This document shows, in pieces, positions 1 to 10,808 of a stretch of DNA of 64,000 nt (position 1 is the first letter of the stretch; every line of letters begins with the position of its first letter). The position numbers were made by a program, and so were the translations under genes. The notes beneath the pieces were generated by a model. That model had not been told where the DNA came from, did not search any database, and worked only from the letters and a program-made list of their open reading frames with translations. The stretch comes from Thelonectria olida (lineage: Eukaryota > Ascomycota > Sordariomycetes > Hypocreales > Nectriaceae): contig JAGPYM010000004.1 of NCBI GenBank assembly GCA_020736575.1, positions 2,108,001-2,172,000 on the forward strand, read 5' to 3'.

Positions 1-428
1 ATCGATTGGTGCCCTGCCTCGATGATGCTATTGGCCTTTGGGTTGTATGTCGAAGTGAAGATAACCTTGGCTCCTATTGATCCTATGATCTCCTTGAAGT
101 CTTTCTGGAGCTCTGAGCTATTGTCGACTATGATGGTGAGGATTACACCCTAGCGGCCTATTAGTTCTCTGATGAAGAGCTTTACTGCGCTGACATTGAG
201 TACTGGTGTGGCTTTGGCTTCAACCTAGCCCGTAAGGTCGCATCTGGCTTCTAAGAGATACTTGTAGCCTTTTGCTTCCTTGAGGTACTGGGCATCTATA
301 TGCACCTTTATTATCGGTCGTCCTGGTGTAGTAGGGACTGCGTTCTCTCGCACTGCTGCGTTGGAATGCTCTTGATAAGTCTTATAGATTAGGATCGCAT
401 TTGCAATATCTGTCCATAGACTCGGCCA
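1..428 (-). pseudogene. Integrase catalytic core fragment of the retrotransposon
   Basis: The pol frame continues left of the TAG at 429-431. Translated, it shows the rve integrase core: a first Asp in a V-H-I-D-A-Q context, a second in I-V-D-N-S, and the Glu in S-I-I-E-A-G-H close to the window edge, which matches the D,D,E triad of retroviral-type integrases. Two more in-frame TAG codons (cta at 225-227 and 150-152) interrupt it. Both stand where a Trp codon is plausible. The rest of the domain and any chromodomain lie outside the window. No functional integrase can be made from this copy. Confidence 0.8.
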
Positions 429-2462
429 CTAATACTGTTGCCTGAGTATAGCGACAGTTGCTTCATGTCCCTTGTGGCCTTGGTCGATGTGGTAATGTCG
501 GATCAATTGGTTGCTTACTTTCTTGTTTATGATTACCAAGATGGGGTCTGTGTAATCCTCCCCGATCTCGTGATTGCGTCTCCAGATGCGGCCACTTCGG
601 ACAAAGTGCCTTTTGGCTTCCTTTCTAATCCATGCGTATGTGGGTTTGTTGACTTCCTTAGGTCTCTGCATTGTGCACAAGAATTCCCCGAGCTGCAGCC
701 ATTTTCCGTCGTAATGGTCTTCAAGGGCTGTTTTCTCGGCTTTAAAGTCGGTCCGCGACTCTAGGACTCGATCTCCTTCACCGAGCTGCATATTGTCTCC
801 TAGAATCGGGCAGAGATGGAAGTCAATCCAGTCCTTAATATCGCATTCGCCTTCTTTATCCAATTGGTCAGACGGACCTGCTTGCTTTTTTGACAGTCTA
901 TTAGCGACACCGTTCTTGATTCCTTTGATATGGCGGACGGTGAAGTCGAATAATAGAATGTAACTGATCCACCTGATGATAAGAGCGCCTGGGATATCGT
1001 CTGCCTTCCTATTGAGCTGATGCATAAGAACCTGCGAATCCGTCTTAATGGTGAACGTAATCCTGTAAAGCATGCCTCGCAACCGTCTGATTGCATACAG
1101 TATAGCTCGACACTCTCTTTTGGTAGTGTCATATTGTTGTTCTGTACTATTCCACAGTCCTGACTTAAAACGAATGGGGTGTCTCTTCCTATTAATGACT
1201 TGAAGAAGGATATAGCCCCATCCTAGCAGACTGGCGTCGGTCATTAGAATAACCTCCCCAGCTCCTTGGGAGCAGTCTAACGTCACTAGAACGGGTGCGG
1301 TGGTAATTTTCTCCTTTAGGATTCGCATTGCTTCTGCCTGTTTGGATGCCCAGACGAACTTAACGTCTTTTCTTAACAGACGAGTTAATGGTCGAGTTAT
1401 GAGGGTATAGCCTTTTATCCAATAACGATAGTAGCTAATAACACTAAGGAACGAGCGAACTTCTGTAACTGAGTTGCAGTTTGTCCACTTAGTGATCTTG
1501 ATAACTTTGGCTTGCTTGAGGGCGCGACCAAATGTCCCGCACACGTACCCAACTACTACAGTTGTGTTTTGGTAAAACTGTGATTTCACTGCTGAAATCG
1601 TGCAACTGGAAAGCTTAATGTTTATAAGAGTCTTATCCAAATTGATCAGATGCTCCAGGACATACTTGCGTACTCCTGGAAGTTGGAGCTCGTCGTTATA
1701 TACAGTTTTCGGGCCCTTTATAATAATGTTATCGAGAAACGCTCGATAGATGTTAGGTAACAGGTCGAACAAGATGCGGGTGATGATCCTTGAGAACTGG
1801 GCAATGGAGTTCGTTGCTCCTTGCGGTAGGGTGTATATTCTGAGCAGGCCTATTGGTGTGTTGAACGTCGTCAAGTCTTGGCTCTTCTCGTCTAGTGGTA
1901 TTTGGTCGTATCTAGAGAAGAAGTCCAGTAGGGATAGCATCTTGCATATTGCAATATCGGCAGAGAACTTGTCGGTGCTTGGAGGCATGAAGCTATTGCG
2001 AATTGTGTACCGGTTGACGCGAGTAGCTGAATTGATCAATTGGATTCTACTGTCCTTCTTGGCAATAAGCATGTAGGGGTTTCGGTAGGAGCTATGACCC
2101 TCCTCTAGGATTTGTCTCTTCATGCGTTGCTTGAGAAGGTCCACAACCTTACTTTGTAATCCTGGGGGAATGGGAATACTGCCTGCTTGCCAAGCTTTGT
2201 GGTCGATCACCTTCAGAATCTGTGGAGGGGCAACCAAGGGGTCGAGTTTCCCGCACTCGTCGAAGTCCCACGCGAGCGCGGCCTCCCTATTCCATATTAT
2301 CTGCAGAAAGATCTCCTTTTCCTTAGGTGAGAGGATGTTTTCCACTTGATCAAGTAGTGCTGATAGTCTCTTATCGTAGAGGCGCTCTCCTTTCCTAATG
2401 GTCGAGAACTTGGGGGTGATGAAGTTTGAGTATGGAGTACCCTTCTCTAAAAGTCCCTGCAC
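429..2462 (-). pseudogene. Reverse transcriptase, RNase H and integrase zinc-binding region
   Basis: A 677-codon open stretch with the Ty3/gypsy RT fingers and palm (L-D-F-F-S-R-Y-D-Q-I, then L-P-Q-G-A-T-N-S), an RNase H domain (T-D-A-S, K-R-E-C, T-D-S) and the start of the integrase HHCC domain (H-Y-H-I-D-Q-G-H-K-G-H). Key residues are damaged. The catalytic Y/F-x-D-D box reads F-L-D-N. The RNase H closing motif, normally V-A-D-x-L-S, reads V-A-N-R-L-S. A Gly before Y-D-Q is Arg. Each change is G-to-A on the coding strand; the two Asn changes fit CpA-to-TpA on the plus strand. The frame is also open upstream of residue 1 as far as a TAG at 2484-2486. From 2487 to 2860 I see only a lysine-rich linker with stops. 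Confidence 0.88.
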
Positions 2463-2860
2463 TTGCTCCCACCTCTTCTCCTTCTAATAGGGGTCTCCCT
2501 CGGGCGTCGAACCGTCTGAGGGTTGATTATTAATAGGGTGAATTTTGACGCCTTTCCTTTTGAAGAGAGTATTTACCTTCACTTCTGTGGGTCGGTTCTT
2601 CTTCTTCTTCTTTAGGGGGTTGGCTTTCTTGCGTTGTTTGTCGAACTTAACGCGCGCGATAACCAGTTTGCGTTGCTATTCCTTCACTCCTTTATAAATG
2701 ATTAATTGGATGACTTCTTTAAAATCCTCCTGAGTTAGGTATATTACTAAGCTTAGGTCATCCTCTTCTTCTAAGGCGAAGTCATTGAGTGGATTCCTTG
2801 GAAGAAGACTTATCACTTGTATTATGGTTCGCCCACGTGAGCATCCTTGCGTGGGGTTAT

Positions 2861-4441
2861 CTATTTAATGCTCCTACAGCCTGGGGTTACTAGCTGCACG
2901 TTGCCCAGAATGAGACGGATTATTATTTGATCTGGTTTGATTATATGGTCGAATGTGAGCCTTGAGGCTCTAATGAAAGGCATGCCTAGTATGAATGGTA
3001 CTACTACCATCTCTTCCGGGGCGACATATATCTTAATAGGGGTGTAGGCACTGCCAAAATATAGAGTGGTGTTATAACAACCGATTATCCTTACCTTGCC
3101 TCCTGAGTATGAGGTCGTCGAAGCCTTATATGCAACCATATTCAGCCGGCACCTTTTTGCTAGTTCGCTAGAAATGAGGTTGCCTTCTGAACCTGAGTCG
3201 ACTAGGGCTTTGATCGTTATGCCGTTATGATGCTTAAGTCGAACGGCGACTTGAGGTGTTTCCTGGATGTAGGCAGGGATTCTCTCTTTATAATAGGGTG
3301 AGATGGCGATGGGATTCGTTATAAGACGCGTTTGGTTAAATGGTTGCCGGTTTTGTTGGGCCTTGCTGGCGTCTGTGAAGTCCACTAGGCGGATTCTTCT
3401 GTTCCCTTCTGTATAGAGGTACTGCCCAAACTGAAGAGGCTGTTCCTTGTGCTTTTGGGGAGAGATAGTACTTTCGTCGCTGTGTTTGTTGAATGTAATA
3501 GGGCAAGCTCGGAGGTCAGCAGCAACAGTCTCATAATACGCGTTTGCGTCAATATTCTCCTCCTCCTCTGCTAGCTGAATAGCGCTGACTCTAGGGTTCC
3601 GTTTCTTGGCGATGTCAGAGCCCACTGTCTGCTTTCCTCTATTGACCCACTCAACCCCTTTAACGCCCTTAGCAACCATCGAGAAGTCTTCTGCAATGGC
3701 TCTTCCGGCTACCGGGTCGAGCACCATGACGTCTCCAATGGTTAAGGATATCTTCTTCGAACGGGTCTCCTCGAGGATCTTTCTTCTGATGCGGCCGAGC
3801 TGCGTGTCGTCTGTGAAGACGCCTTTAGGGTCTATATCTCTATCCACACGCATTCGATCAGACAGTTTGCGGACGTTGGCAATCTTCCTTTTATTGTTTT
3901 GGCCGATTACTTCCCGATCTTCGTCCTTTTCCGGATCTTCTAGCCGTGGTCTCTTCGCGGGAGTGACTTCCATAGGGCAACTCCGGACTATCTCCTTAAC
4001 ATCTGAGCTATTGTCTTTCTGAATGAGGATGAGGTTGGTTCGTACTGAGGGCTCTTGGTATGGGGTGATAGCCATGCGGTTTGTGGAGACCGGTTGATTA
4101 ATAGGCATATTCGTCGCGAATCTTAGAAACTGATCGATCTTTTCCTTCTTAATCGGCTTGGGGTTCCAGTTATGCTTGGAGTTGCTGGCTCTGATCTCGC
4201 TGGCCCAAGTAGTATACTTCTGACCTCCCAGTCGGTTAAGGTACTGGGTTAAGAGCCGTCGAATGTAGGAACCTATTGCCTGATTGTGGAAGTAGAAAAT
4301 AAGGCGCGGAGGAACTAAGACTTCTCTGTTTCTTCCAATATAGCAGGTGCCCGTATTGGAGTCATACTCGACGTATCCGTGATCCACATCTTTTTTAAGG
4401 GCCTTGCAGTCGTTCGGGTAGTGTCTGAGACCGCCGCAGTA
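2861..4441 (-). pseudogene. Gag C-terminus and retropepsin-like aspartic protease
   Basis: This stretch is in the same frame as gag, immediately after the TAG at 4442-4444. The N-terminal part completes a CCHC zinc knuckle (Cys of the first pair lies upstream of the stop; then C-G-G-L-R-H-Y-P-N-D-C). The C-terminal third holds a retropepsin fold: a hydrophobic strand, then A-L-V-D-S-G-S-E-G-N-L-I-S, with the D-S-G active site intact, and a later F-I-L-G-M-P-F-I typical of the flap-distal part of the fold. It ends in a TAG at 2861-2863. Unlike the RT, the protease active site shows no inactivating change. Confidence 0.8.
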
Positions 4442-6061
4442 CTAGCACTTCTTGATAAAGTCGGGGCGTGCGTATATAGGATTGGACTTAAAGTGTCTCT
4501 CTTCTTCCGAGGGATTATCTGGTTCCATCTGGACAGTAGAGTTGTGGACGTCTTGGAAAGCGTGTGTGCGCGCTTTTCTCCTGACTCCATTACCGACCAG
4601 CTTCTTGAGGCCTTCCACTTTGTTAACGAGGCTTGTTTGCGCGATCGTCATCTGTTCAAGGCGACCTATCAGGTCATCCATCAAGGGGTCTCTACCTGGC
4701 ACCTTCTGTTCAATTGGTTGCTGCTGTTGGCTGGGCTGTGTACTCTCGCGGGGAACCTGTCGACCATACACATCGGGTTTTGGCCTCGAGGGGGGTCCCA
4801 CATTCTTATACTGAGCTGGAATAGGTGGCCTTCCTCGGCGAGAAATGGCTAGGCGTGTCTTAATGCCTTCTATAACGAGAGCATGGAGGGCGTTATACTC
4901 CATTTCGCAGAGATCTTGGGGTTTGAGCATATGCTTTTCGCATAGCCTGGTAATAGTGACGTTTGATAGGACTATGTATAAGGCTCGGGCTTGGTACTTG
5001 TCTTTGAGACTGCCAATGGATGTCATAAGGTAGAGGTGCTCTGTCATCCACTTGTGGAAAGCTTCGTCGTCTTCGTCGGGTGGTTGCTGGAGGTTTATGC
5101 GGCTGAGACGATCAATCGCTGTATCCAATTGATCAGGATTACTGCTCTTGAAAGACTCTAACAGCTTGATCTTAGCATCAGGCCAAGATCGTCCTCTAAT
5201 AGCGAACTCCACCTTCTTGACGATATTGGGGGCGCAGTTGCACAACTTGAGGTAATCTGGCCATTCTTCCTGAGGGTAGCCGTTACTGGCTGTAAGAAGC
5301 TCGAAGCGTTTGAGGTAGGATGAGACGTTCCGGCCTTTAAACAACCCTGGACTGATGTAGGGTCGTCTAGGCTTCGATTTTGAGTTCTCTAGGAAAGTCT
5401 TGAACATGCTTTCTATAGATTCCTTAGGCGGTGTAGGAATCTCTTGGGGGGTGTTAATCCCTTTTGATGAGTCTGAAGAAGTTATCTTTAATGTGGGGGG
5501 CATGGTCCTTGTCTTGCTACTTCGCGGAGTTTGCTTTTTCGGTAAGATGGGACGAGCAGAGGTGGTCTTACTAGAGGTGGTGAGAGGCGACTTGAGCTGT
5601 GAATTGGACGATTCTCTAAGATTGCTCCTGTAGGGCCGTCTGATCGTACGGTCCTTGCACTGAGGGTTGACTTGTTTTGTCGTCAAACTGGGTACAGGAG
5701 AGTGCGGTTTGGGAACCTTCGTAGGCAAGTTGCCCTCGATAGCCTCGGTTGTTGACTGGACGCGGCCTGCCCCTGCAGGCCGTCGAGACGTTGGGATGGG
5801 TGGCCTTCCACGACCTGAGGCAGGCTGTGGAAGGCGTTGGGTAGGAGGATCAAATGGAATAGGTTGCTTGGTAGGTGAAAGCTGGGAAGGTGATGTCGGT
5901 TGCCTCTTAGAAGGCGTTTTCTCAGAGTGGTGTAGAGTCTTCTGCTTCTTGGTATCTGTCCCGACATAAGAAAGGATAGTATTCCTTAAATACTGAAGGA
6001 ACACAAGAGCAAACGTGGTGTGTACGCTCTTGGTGACTAACCATAATAACAACACCCACAA
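4442..6061 (-). pseudogene. Retrotransposon Gag-like protein, stopped within its zinc knuckle
   Basis: This is a 539-codon frame. The first 200 residues are Pro/Ser/Lys-rich. The middle (about 215-400) is a helical capsid-like domain of the fungal Ty3 type (F-L-E-N-S, then P-G-L-F-K-G-R-N-V-S-S-Y-L-K-R-F-E, and later W-M-T-E-H-L). The end is a basic, Gln-rich segment. The frame stops at TAG 4442-4444, between the first and second Cys of a C-x2-C-x4-H-x4-C knuckle whose other residues continue in the same frame. The stop therefore looks like a mutation, not the natural end. The true start may lie somewhat upstream of the Met at 6061. Confidence 0.78.
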
Positions 6062-7030
6062 GTTGAAGCCAATCTCCGGTTTGGTGAAGGCTTTTTGCTT
6101 GATCTCTCTCTATAGCTCTATGCACTTATCTCGACCGCGGTCGAGAAGCGGGCATCCATTCGGTCCCTCTTGCTACTGAGCGTTCCAGACTTCGGGAACC
6201 GTTTGATCCCTCGATACTGCCGCCACCTTGGCGTGTGTGTTCGAGTCTGGATTCCTCCGTGCTAAGGGCACCCTTGGTAGTGAGACGTTCGCTTGGGGTT
6301 TTGACGCTATTGCGAATAAACTGTCGGTTTTTAAGAGGGGGTGGCGTAAAGGTTGGAATGCTAATAATATAAATAAAACTTACCTATCTAATAATAGTTT
6401 CTTTTCTGTTTTCCTTCGGTCAATTGGTTTAACCGGAAGTTTCCGTATGATAGTGAAGGCGCCGGGCAAGGGGTGGGAAAGTTCGGGGTCAACTGGATGT
6501 CCAGCTGAATCCTCGTTTTCCAGTTCTTTGCTCCTTCTCTCTCTTCCGTCCTTTTGCAGCTGGTTCGTCTTTGACAGCTTGGAAGTGTCACTATTGAGCT
6601 GACTTAACAGCTTAACAGCTTGTTGATCCCTAGCGTGATCTCCAATTTGATGGTGGGAGCAATAACACAACCCAACCCCTAACGGAAGTGACTGCAGAAG
6701 GGGAATGTGTGAAAGATGGAGCGATAGAGACCTGGAAGGAAATCGACTCCTATCTGCAATTGGTCGTAACTGCAGATAAGAAGCAAAATGGAAAATGGGT
6801 AAACTAAGTGATTAGAAGAGAACAAGTTAGAAATATTAAAATAAATCGTAAAACTCGGGTAAAAACTTGATAAAAACTATGAAGAAGGCATGATGTCTGT
6901 CCTTGGAGGTTTCTGGCCTCCCCTTTTAAGTCCGTATGGCTCGATTTGGCAAGAAGCTCAGACCACCTAATCCTTATTAACCTCTAATAAAAATCCTCCG
7001 TTCTTATCGCTGCATTCTCCACCAATGACC
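6062..7030 (-). other. Probable retrotransposon leader and 5' LTR, ends unresolved
   Basis: By position, this segment upstream of gag should contain the leader, the primer-binding site and the 5' LTR. A T-T-A-A-A-A-G-G element on the minus strand near 6935 could be an LTR TATA box. I could not test TG...CA ends or a duplicated sequence because the other LTR is outside the window. Short reading frames here are not convincing. Confidence 0.4.
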
Positions 7031-7262
7031 CGCCACCACCACCACACTAGCTACTAATAGCTATTTAAACTATTAGCTATTTTTATTTTATTTTAATTAT
7101 TTAATTATATATAATTTTAAATTTAAAATTTTTACTATTATATATATATTATTATAGGCCGCGCTAAACCCTTTTAAAATTCTTCTTTCATTTTTAAGAT
7201 TTTTAATTAAAAGTCTATTAAAAACAACGCTAGTCCGAATCTGGCTAACATTATAAGCAGGG
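7031..7262. other. AT-rich block next to the retroelement
   Basis: About 230 bases of almost pure A/T with runs of TTAATT and TATATA, in sharp contrast to the GC-rich sequence that starts near 7300. This is what heavily RIP-mutated relic DNA looks like in sordariomycetes. From 7263 to 7731 the sequence is GC-rich with short imperfect repeats of ctattctggtgcc near 7330-7370, and I see no gene there. Confidence 0.6.
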
Positions 7263-7731
7263 AAAAGGGTAACCTGGACAGTCAACTAGAACTTTTAGCG
7301 CCAACCTTCGTACTCTCTAGAGCGCTACCACTATTCTGGTGCCTGTGCTGCTGCTATTCTGGTGCCGCTGGTGCCACCACTCTAGCGCCTCTGGCCAACT
7401 TGTGCCAAAGCGCGCATTCACCGGCGAAACGGTGGAAGTGAGGTGACCAGCCAGATTCAGGCGAAGGTGCAGCAGTGTGAGAAATGACGACAGGCCCAAG
7501 TTGTGGGCGCAACCGTGCTGGAAATCTTGACAGGCCGACCATGCACTCAGAGTCCGCTGACGCGCAGAACCACCACAGCGCGGCATAGCCACCGCGAGAT
7601 GGCCCAACTGAATTATTTAACCTATTCATCCATTACCCATTATGGAGCCAAGGCCTCAATGAGTCAATGGGAGGACTTTCTTCCACTGCACCCTGCACCA
7701 GGTATTGAACGCGTGACGAGGCTCAGGCTAA

Positions 7732-9272
7732 TCAAAGCTTTCTCCCCCAGACAAAAACGACCGGCAGATAGATGTGGATTGCCGGGTTCCTGAAGTCGTT
7801 CTTCACCATGGCCTTGAACACCTCTATCTCTTTATCATTCCACCCGAGTACGCGAGAATAGATTCCGTGTGTGTAGGATTCTACGACTTGTAGCTCTTGC
7901 CAATACTGCCAAGTCCCAATCTCTTTGAGTTTTGGGTCTTTGGGCCAAGGTCCGATCGGGAACTGCGTTTTACTATTAGCATTGACAAGACCAGCAAGAC
8001 CCAGACTTCACAAAGTCCCCCAAAATAGCTACTGACCTTGAAGACTTCTTGCCGAACATCCACAAAGCCTGCATCCTCCATTTGCTCCTTCCACTGGGAA
8101 CAAGCGTCCAAAGGTTTACCAAATTTCCTCGCGCCGTCAAGCATGCTCTTTATCCAGGCTTGAGCATGGACGGCCTGTTCAGCAGTGCCGTCATCGGACT
8201 CAAAAAAGCCATCAACGGCCTGCATTTCAAGGTATCCGCCGGGCGTCAAATGCTCGAGTGCCTGCCGAAAGAGTTGATCCGAGTTTGCTATGCATCCTTC
8301 TAATTCCCGGGCGTGTATGTAGTCGAACGGCTGGCGATAAAGCCAGTCGGACTCAAAATCGTCGACTTCAAAAATACAATTAGGCGGGGTCCTGCATGCC
8401 ATTATTACTGACATTCAAGAAGAGGAGGGACTCTCCGTACCATACAGGTTGGATGGGGCTCAGGTCAATCCCAAGAACCTCTGCGACCGGATGTTCGCTG
8501 GATTCCAATGATCAGCTGTTTATTTCCGAGGCTGAAGTGGTAGCGATGGACACTCACTCTGCAAAATCCATTGCCCAGATTCCTGTCCCGGTACCGAGGT
8601 CAAGCACGCGATGGACGTTATCACCAATCGGAGCAAGATACAATTTGCCTCCCAGTAACAGACGATATATGTGGTGTACCATGTCCATGCGATCTTGCTC
8701 CTGTTCGTCATTTGGCTATTGATGGTCCGGTGAGCATTTTTTCCTTTTTCTCACCAAAGAGACTTTTGTTTGGGGCAAATACCACTGGATATGTCCCTTC
8801 TCTGAATGCATGATAGCGGCGTCCGTTCTACGACGCTGTTAGCAAGCCGCCCGGAGCACAATATTCCTCTCCGATACTGACCTCGTATCTGATCAATCAT
8901 GGGACACAGCTTTTTAGATATCTTCCAAATATCAGAGCCAATTAGCGCAACCATACTTGTAATTCATGACACTAGACTTCAGGGACGTTAACTGGCTGGA
9001 TGGTTCTCTAGAGCAAGCCTGTCAGTCTCTGTCCACCGCCAGAATAAAGGTTTAGGGATCTTACGACTCGTCCAAGACAGAATCGTGATCTGGTATAGCG
9101 TCCTACAACAGCAAATAGCTTGTCAGCAGTGATCTACATTGCTTGGCTCGGGGGTTACAGTGTAGGGTACACTCACGTCCACCTGTACAGGGTTCTCAGC
9201 TAGGATGTCTTGCAACGGTGATGATGGATCCGGCGGGCTCGAGCCCCGCTCCTGGGGCGCGTCGTCGTCCAT
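7732..9272 (-). CDS. LaeA-like S-adenosylmethionine-dependent methyltransferase
   Basis: A class I methyltransferase of the fungal LaeA/TAM-type family. These proteins are putative regulators of secondary metabolism, but many paralogues have no known target. Exons that join in phase are 9272-9177, 9102-9065, 8827-8783, 8715-8558, 8497-8441, 8391-8037 and 7962-7732. The start at 9272 opens an acidic Pro/Ser/Asp-rich N-terminus. The 45-base exon encodes N-G-R-R-Y-H-A-F-R-E-G, the family hallmark. Then follow D-M-V-H-H-I-Y, the SAM-binding loop V-L-D-L-G-T-G-T-G-I-W, G-I-D-L-S-P-I-Q-P and L-T-P-G-G-Y-L-E. The C-terminus ends V-F-V-W-G-R-K-L. One short exon between 9064 and 8828 is not resolved: a tag acceptor near 8964 opens a plausible S-V-M-N-Y-K-Y, but no canonical donor keeps phase. 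The gene is divergent from the urea transporter. Confidence 0.82.
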
Positions 9273-9648
9273 CTCGTCGCGGATTGCGCTTGGAACCGAA
9301 GTGCTGGGGATGGAAAGGGAAGGAAATGAGGAAGATAAATATGGTTTCAGTTCTACTCTGATTGATAGTCTTCGGCGGACGCATCTCCGCGATGCACGTG
9401 ATTTGTTGGCACCGACCGGCACAGGGCTTGCAGGCGTAAGGTTGGTTGAAACCAGGTTTGCAGCAGGTGGTGTCCAGCGGTGTCCATGAACGGGAACAGC
9501 CAATGCAGCCCGCGTATCTACAACCAATAGGATCGAGTGCCGGCAAATCCAAGCTGCGCTCTAACTCGTGTGCTCGGCCCTTACTAACCTTTGACAGGGT
9601 GCAGCACCGGTGAAGGATCTCTTTCGATTATGGGCATCACGGATGCAG

Positions 9649-9837
9649 TCACTCGGCTCTCCTTAGTCGCATGATCATCCGCGCGCGTTGGAACTTTTTG
9701 AAGTCTTCTCTGGTGAATCGGCTCGGGGATAAAGATGCTCGAGGCTGGTCGAGCGCTCGACGAATCTCATCTAAGTTTTCGGGCTCGGGGGGCTCGTGAC
9801 CATCCGGATACTCGTAGCCGGGGGGGGAAGATGCCAA
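9649..9837 (-). pseudogene. Fragment of a multicopy fungal hypothetical protein
   Basis: A 62-codon frame reads G-Y-E-Y-P-D-G-H-E-P-P-E-P-E-N, then L-S-P-S-R-F-T-R-E-D-F-K-K-F-Q-R-A. From memory this resembles the N-terminus of a fungal protein family of unknown function that often occurs in many copies; I could not search for it. The frame ends in a stop right after the conserved part and no continuation was found, so it is probably a decayed relic. It could also be a chance frame. Confidence 0.35.
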
Positions 9838-10434
9838 AGGAGAAATCTAACCCATCTGAAGTCGCCGGCATGCCGTCGGGTAAGCCGTGGGCCACTCATT
9901 CCTGGAGGTTCAGCATGCTTTGGCACGCCAACTGCGCGTATCGCCAACCGTCAACACAGACCGTTTTAGGACAAGCGAGATGGCGTTTGACCCCGCTCCC
10001 ACGGGTAAATTAGTGGCCGCAGTTATCCGCTTAAGGCAGGAAAACCTTATATGTTGAAAAGTGGACATCGAACCTGGTCTTTACTGTAGCTGAAATAGAC
10101 GAAATATGTTGTTAGTTTGGTAATATTGAAGATACCAGATATATGCGTTATGATACCCAGTTGTTGCTTCGCCTCACTACTCTGTAAAAGCACAAGTGTA
10201 GCGAGACCCTGGCCGAATAGTCACGATACCCTTGACAAACTAACAATTGAACTCGGATGAAGGTGTCGGTCGGCACATAACACCCCTGCTTCTGTAATGT
10301 TCTGTCCCCGCACGCGGAAAGCTCCGCGTTCCCCCTAGTTTAGAGGAGGGAGGGGGCGGGACTCTAACTGTTAGTCGGAGGGCCTGTGGGCAGCTCGCAT
10401 AGCAACAAATACATATGTACGAATACATAGGGCG

Positions 10435-10440
10435 TTATCT
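10435..10440 (-). promoter_or_regulatory. Possible GATA-factor (AreA-type) site
   Basis: AGATAA on the minus strand matches the HGATAR site bound by the nitrogen regulator AreA/NIT2. It lies in the presumed promoter of a urea transporter, a typical AreA target. A single six-base site is weak evidence on its own. Confidence 0.25.
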
Positions 10441-10808
10441 TATGGACGCAAAGTCCCCCTTTACCTAAATTGGGTGTGGCTCGAGGAATCCCGGTCTTGG
10501 CGAGGAGACGTCAATCTCCCCACACGGCCGTGCCGTGCCGTGCAACACTACCGTTTGTGGCGGCGGGTCCTTTGCTTCAAATATCAACACTGCTCTACGA
10601 AGTACAATCCCTCCCTGTCAAGACTCTTGTTACAACCTTGACCCCTTTACCCTTTCTTTTTTTCCCCTTCTTTTCGTACCCCTATTATTTGACCGGGAGC
10701 GGGATTCTGCCAATTTTCCGCGTCTGACAAATGGACGCAGTCTTCCTGCCGATGTTTTCGTAGGCCTTTTGACAGCAGCAGCAGCAATCTCGCTCAACCA
10801 CAATCGAT

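Larger units (their letters stand above)
1..7030 (-). mobile_element. Degenerate Ty3/gypsy LTR retrotransposon, cut by the window edge
   Basis: Read on the minus strand, the order is gag, aspartic protease, reverse transcriptase, RNase H, integrase, which is the Ty3/gypsy (Metaviridae) order. Gag and protease share one frame, broken by a TAG at 4442-4444. Pol is in a different frame. Nonsense codons lie in frame within pol and integrase (cta on the plus strand at 150-152, 225-227, 429-431 and 2484-2486). Several fit a TGG-to-TAG change that equals CpA-to-TpA on the plus strand, the signature of RIP. The 3' LTR lies left of the window. The 5' LTR should lie between about 6130 and 7030, but without its partner I could not fix its ends or the primer-binding site, so the right boundary is a guess. 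The element is almost certainly non-autonomous. Confidence 0.9.
9273..10808. other. Divergent spacer between the methyltransferase and urea transporter
   Basis: Apart from the fragment at 9649-9837, I see no gene. The right end should hold the urea transporter promoter. One HGATAR-type site (ttatct, the reverse of AGATAA) sits at 10435-10440, about 370 bases upstream of its ATG. A C/T-rich tract runs through 10640-10700. Confidence 0.5.

Noticed and set aside
6232..6256. gttcgagtc resembling a tRNA T-loop
   Set aside because: The flanking bases cannot form the 5-bp T stem or an acceptor stem, so no tRNA is called.
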